Below, piece after piece: positions 19,948 to 30,996 of a stretch of DNA of 64,000 bases. The position numbers and the translations under genes were made by a program. Below the pieces are notes generated by a model. The model was not told the origin of the DNA, ran no database searches, and saw nothing but the letters and a program-made list of their open reading frames with translations. Positions within the stretch are counted from its first letter, which is position 1. Each line of letters starts with the position of its first letter. Source of the stretch: Bacillota bacterium (GTDB lineage: Bacteria > Bacillota > Syntrophomonadia > Syntrophomonadales > DTU052); contig JAKOVY010000013.1 of assembly GCA_029781825.1 (NCBI GenBank), positions 33,119-97,118 of the forward strand. Direction: 5' to 3'.

Positions 19948-21601
19948 TACCGAAGTAATAAGCCACAAGCTCCTGGTGCGGGCGGGCATGATACGCAAGG
20001 TGGCAGGAGGCGTATACACCTATCTCCCCTTGGCCTTCAGGGTTTTACAGAAAATCACAAAAATTGTCAGAGAGGAAATGGACAAGGCCGGGGGCCAGGA
20101 AGTGGGGCTGCCCATCATACAGCCCCGCGACTTATGGGATCAAACAGGAAGGTGGCAGCTGTACGGCGATGAGATGTTCCGCTTGAAGGACCGCCATCAG
20201 CGCGATTTTTGCCTGGGTCCCACCCATGAGGAGGTTATAACAGCTTTGGTGGGCGCGGAGGTTCATTCCTACCGGGATTTGCCGCTGCTCCTCTATCAGA
20301 TACAGGACAAGTTTAGAGATGAGATCCGTCCACGGTTCGGCTTGATGCGCGGGCGGGAGTTTATAATGAAAGACCTGTACTCTTTCGATGTGGATGAGGA
20401 TGGGCTGGAAATATCCTATCGCAAGATATATTTCGCTTACAGTGCTATTTTTGAGAGATTGGGGCTTGACTTCCGGGTAGTGGAAGCCGACAGCGGTGCC
20501 ATCGGAGGCAGCAGCAGTCACGAGTTTATCGTCCTGGCCCGGAGTGGAGAATCGTTGGTTGTCTACTGTGACCAGTGCGATTACGCTGCCAACGTGGAGA
20601 AAGCTGAGGCGGTATTTGAACCGGTTGAAAAGGCGGCTGAATGTCCGCCGTTCGAGGCCGTATTCACCCCGGGTAAAAAGTCGGTAGCCGATGTGGTTGA
20701 ATTCCTGGGAGTAGACCCTACACGGATAATCAAAACACTGATTTGCATCGTGGATGGTGTCCCTTATGCCGTCCTGATAAGAGGTGACCGCGAACTCAAT
20801 GAAGTAAAACTCAAGAACTACCTGCAGGCCTCGGAGATTTTTATGGCTCCGGAGGATATGGTAAGAGAGATTGCCGGAGCCGGCATTGGTTCCATTGGCC
20901 CGGTGGGGCTCAAGATCAAGATACTGGCGGATTTGGAGATCCAGGGAATGAGCGATGCCTTTTGTGGTGCCAACCGGGATGATTACCACCTGGCTCATGT
21001 TTTACCGGGAAGGGATTTTGTTCCTGATGCTTATGCAGACCTGCGCAACGTTGAAGCCGGCGACTCCTGTCCCCGTTGTGGAGGGGAATTGCTGGCCACC
21101 CGCGGGATTGAGGTCGGACACATATTTAAGCTGGGAACCAAGTACTCCGAGGCTATGGACGCCGGATTTCTTGATGAAGACGGAGTCAGGCGACATTTCG
21201 TAATGGGCTGTTACGGGATTGGTATTTCCCGGGTAATGGCGGCCGCGATCGAACAGAAACACGATGAGGACGGGATCATTTGGCCGATGGCTATTGCCCC
21301 GTTCCAGGTGATTATCGTTCCAGTCAACGCCCGTGATGAGGAGCAGGTTGGTTGTGCCGAGAGGCTCTACCAGGAGCTGCAGGAGGCCGGGGTCGAAGTT
21401 TTATATGACGACCGGGAGGAACGGGCCGGCGTAAAATTCAAGGATGCCGATTTAATCGGGATTCCGCTGAGGATAACCATTGGGCCCAAATCCTTAAAAC
21501 AGAACAAGGTGGAGATTAAGAAGCGGTGGGAAGCTGAAAGCGAGTTAATCGATCAGGAAAAAATAGTGGATTACGTTCTCTCACTGATTGGTAAGATGTA
21601 G
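19898..21601 (+). CDS. proS: Prolyl-tRNA synthetase (bacterial type)
   Basis: [29 protein letters not shown], class II motifs; TTG start after agaggaggg. Confidence 0.96.
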   Translation: [567 protein letters not shown]

Positions 21602-21619
21602 GTAAAAGGGGGGAAGGTA

Positions 21620-22285
21620 TTGTCCGAATGGGAGATAATTTTAAAACTGGCTCTCTCCTGTATTCTGGGGGGGATCATTGGTCTGGAAAGGGAGAGTCTT
21701 AACCGCCCAGCCGGACTACGTACCTATACCCTGGTATGTATGGGTTCGGCCCTGGCAATGGTGGTTTCCCTGGAGATGTACTACCAATTTCAAGCCACCG
21801 TAAATGCTGACCCGGGGAGGATCGCTGCTCAGGTGGTCAGCGGGATAGGTTTTATCGGCGCCGGTACCATTATTCGCGAAGGACCAACCATCAGGGGGTT
21901 AACCACGGCCGCCGGCATCTGGGTTGTTGGTTGTATTGGATTGGCGGTCGGCGCTGGCATGTACGTACCGGCCATCGCCACCTCAATTCTGGTGCTGTTT
22001 ATACTGATTTATTTCCGCCGATTGGAAGAGCGCGTCTCCGGTTTGAGGGATTACCGAGCCTTTTCGATGATTGTAGATGATATTCCGGGTCAGGTGGGGC
22101 GAATCGGTTCGGCATTAGGAGATCTCGGGGTTTCGATAAAAAACATCCAGCTTTCAGAAACTGACGAGCCCGGGCGGATAGAAGTGGAATTGCTGGTGGT
22201 TCTGCCGCAAAACCTGGATCCTGAGGCCGTGATTAACAACCTCTCGAATGTACACGGGGTATTCAGCGTTGAGCAGATAGGTTAA
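21620..22285 (+). CDS. MgtC/SapB family membrane protein
   Basis: GLERESLNRPAGLRTYTLVCMGSAL and GFIGAGTI motifs. Confidence 0.9.
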   Translation: MSEWEIILKLALSCILGGIIGLERESLNRPAGLRTYTLVCMGSALAMVVSLEMYYQFQATVNADPGRIAAQVVSGIGFIGAGTIIREGPTIRGLTTAAGIWVVGCIGLAVGAGMYVPAIATSILVLFILIYFRRLEERVSGLRDYRAFSMIVDDIPGQVGRIGSALGDLGVSIKNIQLSETDEPGRIEVELLVVLPQNLDPEAVINNLSNVHGVFSVEQIG

Positions 22286-22332
22286 GGATACCTTTGTTTA
22301 CGTTGGGTTTTTGGCAGCAGTAAGTTTGGGGG

Positions 22333-25300
22333 ATGGCTTTGCGTTTAGGAGAATTGTGGGAGAGTATTGGGTGTTCCGGGGAACGTGACCTGGAGTCCGT
22401 AACAATAAAAGAAGTACTGGTTTTTGCTGAACAAAGGGCCTGGAGGCTGGTGCTGGTTGTCAAACAACCGATACCGGCTGCCAGGCTAAAATCTATAGGC
22501 GAGCAGATTATAGAGCATATTGAAGGCCTGGATACGGTTCAAGTTGTTGCCCAGCCGGAGGACCCGGAATTGTGCCTGTCGGAGATTGTCAACCGGGACT
22601 GGCCGCAAATATTGAAGGCGCTGGACAAACCTGACCGGGAGCTGGTCAGCCGGGCTGTATACCAGGTAGAAGATGAGCACCTTATACTGAAGTTTGCTGA
22701 ATTGTCAAGCTGGCAGCAGGCGGTTGACAATGACGTATGCCGCCGCATAGAAAAATGGATCTATGATTCTTATCTAATGTCCTTTCTGGTTTCGGCACGC
22801 CACAGCGAGCGTCGGGAATACCAGACTACAGTAAAAAGCAAGGAAGAGCTGGAAGCGGTTATTCTCCCCACCAGTTCATATAAACGCCGACGCAAAGAAG
22901 AACGCCGCAGCCGCTCCAGAGGCAGGAAAATTGATGCTCCCGCCATGCAGATAACCGAGCTGCAGGAAGGTTTGGAGCGGGTAGTGGTTGAGGGGATAAT
23001 ATTCGGCAAAAAGACCTGGAAGCTGAAGGACGGCAAACACGTTACCACTTACGATATTACCGACTATTCCGATTCCATTACCGTAAAAGTGTTTGATGAG
23101 GACAGGTTCGAGAACGGCAGTTCCATCAGGGTTTGGGGGGGAGTGCGGTTTGATGTCTTTGAAAAGGAACCGGTGCTTTACGCCGACCACATCGAAGCGA
23201 TGGAACTCCCGGGAAGGACTGACAGTTCTCAGGTGAAACGGGTAGAACTCCACCTGCATACCACGATGAGCACTCTGGACGGACTCACTCATGTCGATGA
23301 GTTAATGAAGAGAGCTGCCGGGTTTGGTCATCGGGCGGTGGCTATAACCGACCACGGTTCGATTCAGGCTTTTCCCCAGGCGGCCGAGGAAGCCAGGAAA
23401 TATGGGATCAAAGTCATATACGGGGTGGAGGCCTACCTGGTTGACGAGCCGCTGCAGGATCGCCCCTACCATGTGATACTTTTGGCCGCCTCCCAGGAGG
23501 GTCTGGCCAATCTTTATCAACTGATCAGCAGTTCCTATCTCAACAACTTCTACCGGACTCCCCGTATACTCCGCCGCGAACTCGTGGCTTTGCGGGACGG
23601 AATCCTGATCGGCAGCGCCTGCGAGAGCGGTGAGATAATACGAGGGATTCTCAAAGGCATGGCCGATGATGAGCTTCAAAAGATTGCCGATTTTTATGAT
23701 TACCTCGAGATACAGCCCCTGGAGAACAACGAATTCATGGTGCGGGATGGGATTGTGGCGGACAGGCAGGCACTTATCGATATTAACCTGCGGGTGCTTG
23801 AGTTGGGGGAACGTCTGGGGAAACCGGTAGTGGCCACAGGAGACGTTCACTTTCTCGATCCCCAGGATGAGATCTTTCGCCGTATAATTCAAGCCGGAAA
23901 AGGGTTTGCCGATGCTGAAAACCAGGCTCCGCTCTACTACCGCACCACCGAGGAGATGCTGGATGCCTTCAGTTATCTGGGAGAGGACCGGGCCTGGGAA
24001 GTGGTGGTGGCCAACCCCAATGCCATTGCCGACCGCTGCCAGGATATCCGACCGGTACCTGAAGGTTATTATGCCCCCATTATGGAGGGGGCTGCAGAGA
24101 AGCTAACCGCGCTGGCGTGGAAAACGGCCCGTGATTTATATAAAGAGCCGCTGCCGGTGCAGGTGGAAGAGAGGCTAACCCGTGAGCTCCAATCCATAAC
24201 CAAACACGGTTTCAGCGAGCTCTACCTCATCGCTCATCAGCTGGTTAAGAAGTCCAACCAGGATGGGTACCTGGTAGGCTCAAGGGGCTCGGTGGGCTCT
24301 TCTTTAGCGGCATTCTTCACCGGTATCACCGAAGTCAATCCCCTCCCGCCACATTACCGGTGCAGGTGCGGATTTTCCAAGTTTTTTGAGGACGGATCGG
24401 TATTGAGCGGAGTCGACCTCCCATCCGCACAGTGCCCGGATTGCGGGGAGGAGCTGGAAAGGGACGGTTTTGACATACCGTTTGAAACCTTCCTGGGCTT
24501 TGAAGGGGACAAGGTACCCGATATTGACCTGAATTTCTCCGGCGACTACCAGAGCAGGGCCCACCAGTATGTGGAGGAACTGTTCGGGAAGGACCATGTT
24601 TTTCGAGCCGGCACCATATCTACCATTGCCGAAAAGACCGCCTATGGATTCGTAAAGAAGTACGAAGAGGAAATGGGGATCCGGCTGCGCCGGGCCGAGA
24701 TTGAGCGGCTGGTCCGCGGAATCACGGGGGTAAAGCGCACCACCGGACAGCACCCCGGCGGGCTTATGATCATTCCCGGTCATATGGATGTACACAGCTT
24801 TACGCCCATTCAACACCCGGCCGATGATATGAAATCGGGGGTAAGGACCACGCATTTTGAATATGAAGCCTTGAGCGGGGTTCTGGTTAAGTTGGATGTG
24901 CTGGGGCACGATGATCCTACGATGCTCAAAGTGTTGGAAGACCTGACCGGCTTTAAGGCCACCCGGGTAAGGCTGGACGAACCCTTGACCATGCAGCTTT
25001 TTTCCGGAGTCGCTCCGCTGGGGGTCAAGCCGGAGGATATACGTTCACAGGTGGGCACTTACGGCATTCCTGAATTCAATACCAGGTTTGTCCGCCAGAT
25101 GCTGGAAGTGACCCGGCCCAAAACCTTTTCCGAACTGGTGCGGATCAGCGGTTTGTCCCACGGTACCAACGTGTGGCTCAATAATGCCCAGGACTTGATT
25201 AAGAACGGCATCGCCGGGCTGAATGAGGTTATAGCAACCCGTGATGACATAATGATTTACCTGATCCAGAAAGGACTGGACAAGAAAGAAGCCTTTAAGA

Positions 25301-25953
25301 TCATGGAAAAGGTGCGCAAGGGGAAGGGGCTTTCCCCTGAGGAAATGGATTATATGAAGGCCAATAACGTCCCCCAATGGTACATCGATTCCTGCAACCG
25401 GATCGAGTACATGTTCCCCAAGGCTCATGCAGTAGCTTATGTTATGATGGCCTTCCGCATCGCTTTTTACAAGGTTCATTATCCGCTGGCCTTCTACGCC
25501 AGTTATTTTACGGTGAGGGCCCAGGATTTTGATGAGGTGATAACGGCGGGAGCCGAGGCTATATGCCGGAGGCTGGACGAGATTGAGGAGATGGGTCAAG
25601 AAGCATCCGCCAAAGACCGGAATCTCACCCCGGTATTGGAGGTAGCCCTGGAGATGTGGGTGAGGGGGTTTCGGTTTTTCCCGGTTGACCTCTACCGCTC
25701 CCATGCCAGTCGCTTTGAAATTGTTCCCGGGGGACTCCTGATCCCGTTTTCCGCGCTGCCCGGGGTGGGGTTGGCGGCCGCCAATAATCTGATGGAGGGA
25801 CGCAGAGGCGGGCCGTTTACTTCTCTGGAGGACCTCCAGCGGCGGGGACGGGTGAATAAAGCGGTCATCGATATTCTGGACAGAGCCGGTTGTCTGAAGG
25901 ACATCCCTTCCACCGACCAGATGAGCCTGTTTACGGAGATAGCCGGTTCGTAA
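22333..25953 (+). CDS. polC: DNA polymerase III alpha subunit PolC type, without the usual internal 3'-5' exonuclease domain (start may be TTG 22339)
   Basis: PolC N-terminal domain, OB fold, PHP (VELHLHTTMSTLDG), Zn cluster (CRCG...CPDCG), PDIDLNFSG catalytic motif, C-terminal QMSLF; 1206 aa. Confidence 0.95.
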   Translation: MALRLGELWESIGCSGERDLESVTIKEVLVFAEQRAWRLVLVVKQPIPAARLKSIGEQIIEHIEGLDTVQVVAQPEDPELCLSEIVNRDWPQILKALDKPDRELVSRAVYQVEDEHLILKFAELSSWQQAVDNDVCRRIEKWIYDSYLMSFLVSARHSERREYQTTVKSKEELEAVILPTSSYKRRRKEERRSRSRGRKIDAPAMQITELQEGLERVVVEGIIFGKKTWKLKDGKHVTTYDITDYSDSITVKVFDEDRFENGSSIRVWGGVRFDVFEKEPVLYADHIEAMELPGRTDSSQVKRVELHLHTTMSTLDGLTHVDELMKRAAGFGHRAVAITDHGSIQAFPQAAEEARKYGIKVIYGVEAYLVDEPLQDRPYHVILLAASQEGLANLYQLISSSYLNNFYRTPRILRRELVALRDGILIGSACESGEIIRGILKGMADDELQKIADFYDYLEIQPLENNEFMVRDGIVADRQALIDINLRVLELGERLGKPVVATGDVHFLDPQDEIFRRIIQAGKGFADAENQAPLYYRTTEEMLDAFSYLGEDRAWEVVVANPNAIADRCQDIRPVPEGYYAPIMEGAAEKLTALAWKTARDLYKEPLPVQVEERLTRELQSITKHGFSELYLIAHQLVKKSNQDGYLVGSRGSVGSSLAAFFTGITEVNPLPPHYRCRCGFSKFFEDGSVLSGVDLPSAQCPDCGEELERDGFDIPFETFLGFEGDKVPDIDLNFSGDYQSRAHQYVEELFGKDHVFRAGTISTIAEKTAYGFVKKYEEEMGIRLRRAEIERLVRGITGVKRTTGQHPGGLMIIPGHMDVHSFTPIQHPADDMKSGVRTTHFEYEALSGVLVKLDVLGHDDPTMLKVLEDLTGFKATRVRLDEPLTMQLFSGVAPLGVKPEDIRSQVGTYGIPEFNTRFVRQMLEVTRPKTFSELVRISGLSHGTNVWLNNAQDLIKNGIAGLNEVIATRDDIMIYLIQKGLDKKEAFKIMEKVRKGKGLSPEEMDYMKANNVPQWYIDSCNRIEYMFPKAHAVAYVMMAFRIAFYKVHYPLAFYASYFTVRAQDFDEVITAGAEAICRRLDEIEEMGQEASAKDRNLTPVLEVALEMWVRGFRFFPVDLYRSHASRFEIVPGGLLIPFSALPGVGLAAANNLMEGRRGGPFTSLEDLQRRGRVNKAVIDILDRAGCLKDIPSTDQMSLFTEIAGS

Positions 25954-26018
25954 AAATGTGAGGCCGGCAAGGATTAAAAATCCGGTAAAATTCCAATAAT
26001 CCTTAACGAACGGCAGAC

Positions 26019-26047
26019 TTGAATGCGTTAAAGCAATATGATATACT
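26019..26047 (+). promoter_or_regulatory. SigA-type promoter of the rimP-nusA-infB operon
   Basis: TTGAAT (26019-26024), 17 bp, TATACT (26042-26047). Confidence 0.75.
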
Positions 26048-26081
26048 CCAATTGTTGCCGTATAAATATGACCGCGCGAAG

Positions 26082-26105
26082 AGTGGGTTAAATCCCACTT
26101 TTTCT
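26082..26105 (+). terminator. Terminator-like hairpin in rimP leader
   Basis: agtggg-ttaaat-cccact-ttttct about 28 nt after the predicted TSS. Confidence 0.6.
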
Positions 26106-26130
26106 GTTCTCAAAGATGGGAGGTACACAG

Positions 26131-26595
26131 ATGGCGAAACCGGCAGAAGTGGTGGCCAAGGCGGAACCGCTGCTGGAGAGGGCGTTGGCTCAGCTCTCGA
26201 TCGAGATTGTTGACATAGAGTACAGGAAAGAGCACCGTGGGTGGGTGTTTCGGGTGTATATCGACCACGAGGACGGAGTCGATCACAACCGGTGTCAGGA
26301 GGCCAGTGAAGTGATATCCGCTATAATGGATAAACATGGTCTGATTGACCACGCCTACACGCTCGAAGTTTCCTCACCCGGTCTTGACCGCATAATAAAA
26401 AAGGATCGCGATTTTGAAAGGTTCAGCGGCAGGTCGGTCAGGGTCAAGCTCCATGAAGCGATAGAAGGTCAGAAAAACTTTACCGGGATCCTCAAAGGAC
26501 TTCAAGGTGACAATATAATGATTGAAGTTGACGGGAAAACGATGAGTATTCAGAGAAGCAACGCTAAACAGGTCAGATTGATGGTAGAATTATAA
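26131..26595 (+). CDS. rimP: Ribosome maturation factor RimP
   Basis: RimP family (EVSSPGLDR); upstream of nusA. Confidence 0.94.
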   Translation: MAKPAEVVAKAEPLLERALAQLSIEIVDIEYRKEHRGWVFRVYIDHEDGVDHNRCQEASEVISAIMDKHGLIDHAYTLEVSSPGLDRIIKKDRDFERFSGRSVRVKLHEAIEGQKNFTGILKGLQGDNIMIEVDGKTMSIQRSNAKQVRLMVEL

Positions 26596-26652
26596 GGGCA
26601 GGTTTTTACCCGATTCGTTTAGTGTCGAGAATATTAGAGGAGGCGTTATGCC

Positions 26653-27699
26653 ATGTCTGGCGAGTTGATTCAGGCTTTGGTTGAGTTGGAAAAGGAGCGG
26701 GGTATACCCAAAGAAGTTCTGATTGATGCTATTGAGTCGGCATTAAAGACCGCCTACAAAAAGAACTTTGGTTCCAGTCAGAATGTTGAAGTCCAGATGA
26801 ATTCCGAAACTGGCGATGTCAAGGTATTATCGCGCAAGACAGTTACCGAACGGGTTTCGGATGCCAAGACCGAGATCAGTCTTGAAGAAGCCCGTTTGAT
26901 TGATAGTGAAGTCCAAATGGGCGATGAGATCGAGGTTGAAGTAACCCCGAGCAATTTCGGCCGTATTGCGGCTCAAACCGCCAAGCAGGTTGTGATTCAG
27001 AGGCTGAGAGAAGCGGAAAGGAATGTCATATATGATGAGTATTCCAGCCGCGAAGGGGAGATTGTAGCGGGGACGGTTCAGCGTGCCGAACAAAAGGTGT
27101 TGATAATCAACCTGGGCCAAACGGAAGCAATAATGCCGCCCCAGGATCAGATACCGGGTGAAACCTTTACCCAGGGACAGCGGATAAAATGTTATATTTC
27201 CGAGGTAAAGAAAACCGCCAAGGGGCCGCAGATTACCGTTTCGCGCTCTCATCCTTTCTTTTTGCGGCGCCTGTTTGAATTGGAGGTACCTGAGATCTTT
27301 GAGGGCCTGGTAGAGATAAAATCAATCGCCCGGGAAGCGGGCTACCGTTCAAAAATAGCCGTTTCCTCGCGAGATGACAATATTGATCCGGTTGGAGCTT
27401 GTGTCGGACATCGGGGTATGAGGGTCCAAAACATTGTACGCGAACTGAATGGAGAAAAGATTGACATAATAAAATGGAGCCAGGACATGAGTGTTTACAT
27501 CGCCAATGCTCTGAGCCCGGCCAAGGTTTTGCACGTGGAGATCGACGAAGCCGAGAAATCCTCGCGAGTAGTGGTTCCGGACAATCAGCTTTCCCTGGCC
27601 ATCGGAAAAGAGGGACAGAACGCCAGGTTGGCTGCAAAGTTGACTGGATGGAAGATCGATATCAAGAGTGAATCCCAGGTACTCAAGGAGGAAGAATAG
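26653..27699 (+). CDS. nusA: Transcription termination/antitermination protein NusA
   Basis: S1 and KH domains, GACVGHRGMRVQNIVRELNGEKID. Confidence 0.96.
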   Translation: MSGELIQALVELEKERGIPKEVLIDAIESALKTAYKKNFGSSQNVEVQMNSETGDVKVLSRKTVTERVSDAKTEISLEEARLIDSEVQMGDEIEVEVTPSNFGRIAAQTAKQVVIQRLREAERNVIYDEYSSREGEIVAGTVQRAEQKVLIINLGQTEAIMPPQDQIPGETFTQGQRIKCYISEVKKTAKGPQITVSRSHPFFLRRLFELEVPEIFEGLVEIKSIAREAGYRSKIAVSSRDDNIDPVGACVGHRGMRVQNIVRELNGEKIDIIKWSQDMSVYIANALSPAKVLHVEIDEAEKSSRVVVPDNQLSLAIGKEGQNARLAAKLTGWKIDIKSESQVLKEEE

Positions 27700-27701
27700 T
27701 C

Positions 27702-27971
27702 TTGGCTAAAGTCCGAAAAATACCACAGCGTATGTGTGTCGGCTGCCGAGAGATGAAAAACAAAAAAGAGCTCATCAGGATTGTAAGGACTCCCGATGAG
27801 ACCATACTCATAGATCCTACGGGAAAGAAGTCGGGGCGGGGCGCCTATATATGCCCGAACGCGGAGTGCTTCAATCTGGCGGTCAAAGGCAAGCGGATTG
27901 CAAAGGCTTTGGAACGGGAGATACCCGATGATATAATCGCAGCGCTTAAGAAAGATCTGGTGATAGATTGA
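27702..27971 (+). CDS. ylxR: YlxR family RNA-binding protein
   Basis: RMCVGCREMKNKKELIRIVR, GRGAYIC. Confidence 0.92.
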   Translation: MAKVRKIPQRMCVGCREMKNKKELIRIVRTPDETILIDPTGKKSGRGAYICPNAECFNLAVKGKRIAKALEREIPDDIIAALKKDLVID

Positions 27972-28318
27972 AAAGAAATGTTTATCAATTGATTGGGTTA
28001 GCCTGCAGGGCCGGTCAGGTTTCTTCCGGAAGTATGGCGGCCAAGAACAGCATATTGCGCAGAAGAGCCTATCTTTTGATCATGAGCCGTGATATTTCCG
28101 AAAAAACCAAGGATGAATTGATTTCATCCAGCCGGAAACGTGACATACCGTGGTTGATTCTTGGGGATAAATACCGATTGGGTGCTCACGTCGGCAAGGC
28201 CTACCGGGTTGCCTTGACAATAAATGACCGAGGTTTCGCTGATGCTATTCTGAAGGCGTTGGATGAGCTGCAGGGTGATGAGGCTAATGATATGGGGGTG
28301 GTCGAATGGCAAAAATAA
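27968..28318 (+). CDS. L7Ae-like ribosome-associated protein YlxQ
   Basis: [22 protein letters not shown]; between ylxR and infB. Confidence 0.88.
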   Translation: MKRNVYQLIGLACRAGQVSSGSMAAKNSILRRRAYLLIMSRDISEKTKDELISSSRKRDIPWLILGDKYRLGAHVGKAYRVALTINDRGFADAILKALDELQGDEANDMGVVEWQK

Positions 28319-30585
28319 GAATTCATGAGCTTGCCAAGGAACTCAATATCCCGAGCAAAGAGTTAGTCAAGATCATAAAGGAACTGGGAATTGATGTAAA
28401 AAACCACATGAGTACCATGGAAGAACAGCAAGGAGAATGGGTTAAGCGTAAGCTGCGGGAAAAAGAGGAGCGGGTAAAAAAGGTTGAGGAGCCTAAGACC
28501 AAGCCCAAGGAAACTGTTTCCGAGGCTTATAGACGACCTGAAGCCAGAAAAGCGCCGGCAGAAACGAAGCCATCGGTACCACAGCGCAAACCGGAATTTC
28601 AGCCCAAGAAAACTGTACCGCCAAAAATGAGAATTGAAGAAAGAATAATCGATATCGCGGACGATGATCTGCCGAGGAAAGAAAAACGGATCAGGGATAC
28701 GCACTTTGATGATCAGCTATATACTCGGGAGAAGGCGGATTTTCGGGGTAAGGCGTTTGGAGGACCCAAGTTAGGCAAACCCGGTCGGACCAAACCAAAG
28801 AAAAAAGCTAAGAAATTTGAGCAAAAGCAGGATGAAACACCTGAAATGATAACTATCGAAGACCGGATCACAGTGCGAGAATTGGCATCCAAACTGGCAA
28901 AAAGCCCGGCAGAGGTTATAAAAAAACTGATGCAGCTTAATATTAACGCGTCGTTGAACAATACCATTGATTTTGATGTCGCGGAATTGGTTGCTTTGGA
29001 GTTTAATGTTCGGGTGGAGAAAGAGAAAAGCCCCGAAGAACTCATACTGGAAGAAATCAAGGACGATGAAAGCAAGATGAGGCCCAGACCGCCGGTAGTA
29101 ACGGTGATGGGCCACGTTGACCACGGAAAGACGTCCCTGCTTGATGCCATACGCAAAACCAATGTGGTATCGAAAGAAGCAGGGGGCATAACCCAACATA
29201 TTGGTGCCTATCAGGTCAATATCCATGATGAGAGAATCACCTTTATCGACACCCCCGGTCATGAAGCCTTTACCGCTATGAGAGCGAGAGGTGCCCAAGC
29301 CACTGATATTGCGGTCTTGGTAGTAGCCGCTGATGACGGGGTCATGCCGCAGACGGTGGAAGCAATCAACCATGCCCGCGCCGCCGGGGTACCGATACTG
29401 GTAGCCATCAACAAGATCGATAAGGAAAATGCCAACCCGGAACTTGTCAAGCAGCAGCTGACCAAGCATCAACTGGTTCCCGAGGAATGGGGCGGCGATA
29501 CCATATTTGTGCCGGTGTCGGCCAAGACCGGCGAGGGTCTGGATCTGTTGCTGGAGATGATAATCCTGCTGGCCGAAATGAGGGAACTCAAAGCAGATCC
29601 GGACCGCCCCGCGGAAGGAGTAGTTATTGAAGGGCAGCTTGACAAGGGTCGCGGCCCGGTGGCCACAGTTTTGGTGCAAAAGGGGACCCTCAGGGTGGGG
29701 GACACCATATTGTGTGGAACCGCTTTCGGTAAAGTTCGAGCCATGGTGAATGACAAAGGTACCCGCATAACCGAGGCCGGGCCTTCAACTCCGGTTGAGG
29801 TCCTGGGGCTGACCGATGTACCCATGGCCGGTGATATATTCAGAGTGGTTGACGAGAAGATTGCCCGTCAGGTGAGCGCCCTGCGCTTAAGCGAGAAGAA
29901 GCGGGAGGAACAGGCCAAGACCAGCAAAGTATCATTGGATGATTTCTTTAAACAGATTCAGGAAGGCGAGGTCAAGGAGTTAAACCTGATTATCAAGGGG
30001 GATGTACAGGGGTCGGTAGAAGCTCTTACCCAGTCACTGGACCGTTTGTCGACTGATGAGGTTAAAGTCAATGTGATTCATACCGGGGTGGGAGCAGTAA
30101 ATGAAAGCGACGTTATGCTGGCTTCGGCATCCAATGCCATTATAATTGGGTTCAATGTCAGGCCGGATTCCAAGGCCCGCAAGTATGCGGAGGACGAAAA
30201 CATTGAAATCAGGCTCTATCGAGTGATATACGAGACCATAGAGGATATAAAGAAAGCGATGGCCGGATTGCTGGAACCGGAACACGTAGAACGATTCCAA
30301 GGGCGATCGGAGGTCAGAGCTACATTCAAGGTGCCGAAAGCGGGTGTTGTTGCCGGCTGCTATGTTTTGGAAGGCAAGATTACACGGAATGCCAATGTAC
30401 GGGTCCTCCGTGACGGTACGGTCATTTATGAAGGCAAACTCTCATCCCTCAAAAGGTTCAAGGATGACGTCAGGGAAGTACCGGCGAACTTTGAGTGCGG
30501 TGTCGGGATCGAGGGCTTCAACGACATAAAAGAAGGAGATATTCTGGAGACCTATACCATAGAAGATGTCCCCCGCGAGTTATAG
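28306..30585 (+). CDS. infB: Translation initiation factor IF-2
   Basis: [34 protein letters not shown]. Confidence 0.98.
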   Translation: MAKIRIHELAKELNIPSKELVKIIKELGIDVKNHMSTMEEQQGEWVKRKLREKEERVKKVEEPKTKPKETVSEAYRRPEARKAPAETKPSVPQRKPEFQPKKTVPPKMRIEERIIDIADDDLPRKEKRIRDTHFDDQLYTREKADFRGKAFGGPKLGKPGRTKPKKKAKKFEQKQDETPEMITIEDRITVRELASKLAKSPAEVIKKLMQLNINASLNNTIDFDVAELVALEFNVRVEKEKSPEELILEEIKDDESKMRPRPPVVTVMGHVDHGKTSLLDAIRKTNVVSKEAGGITQHIGAYQVNIHDERITFIDTPGHEAFTAMRARGAQATDIAVLVVAADDGVMPQTVEAINHARAAGVPILVAINKIDKENANPELVKQQLTKHQLVPEEWGGDTIFVPVSAKTGEGLDLLLEMIILLAEMRELKADPDRPAEGVVIEGQLDKGRGPVATVLVQKGTLRVGDTILCGTAFGKVRAMVNDKGTRITEAGPSTPVEVLGLTDVPMAGDIFRVVDEKIARQVSALRLSEKKREEQAKTSKVSLDDFFKQIQEGEVKELNLIIKGDVQGSVEALTQSLDRLSTDEVKVNVIHTGVGAVNESDVMLASASNAIIIGFNVRPDSKARKYAEDENIEIRLYRVIYETIEDIKKAMAGLLEPEHVERFQGRSEVRATFKVPKAGVVAGCYVLEGKITRNANVRVLRDGTVIYEGKLSSLKRFKDDVREVPANFECGVGIEGFNDIKEGDILETYTIEDVPREL

Positions 30586-30630
30586 CACTGCACTCATTGG
30601 GTATGGTTATGTCTGGAAAGTGGTGGTGTT

Positions 30631-30996
30631 ATGAATAAGAGAAGGCTTGACAAACTGGCCGAGGAAATCAAACGCGAGATTTCAGCCATTTTAACCGAGG
30701 AGGTTAAGGACCCGCGGATTAGTATGGTATCGGTCACCCGGGTAGAGGTTTCCAACGACCTCGGAGCAGCCCGGGTAATGCTCAGTGTTTTCGGTGATGA
30801 AAAGAAGCAGGCCGAAGTCATGCAGGCCCTGGAAAAGGCTCGAGGTTTTATTAGAACGGAGCTTTCCAACCGGATCCGATTAAGACAAACACCGGAGATA
30901 AATTTCAGGCTTGACCGGTCAATTGAACACAGTATCCGGATTTCATCAATAATTGATGAGTTGAAAAGCGACAGGAGTGGCGGAAGTGAACAGTGA
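30631..30996 (+). CDS. rbfA: Ribosome-binding factor A
   Basis: RbfA family (DPRISMVSVTRVEVSNDL). Confidence 0.94.
   Translation: MNKRRLDKLAEEIKREISAILTEEVKDPRISMVSVTRVEVSNDLGAARVMLSVFGDEKKQAEVMQALEKARGFIRTELSNRIRLRQTPEINFRLDRSIEHSIRISSIIDELKSDRSGGSEQ

Noticed and set aside
22333-25953. Treating polC as a frameshifted or truncated pseudogene
   Set aside because: Single uninterrupted frame with all catalytic and C-terminal motifs; only the exonuclease insertion is missing.
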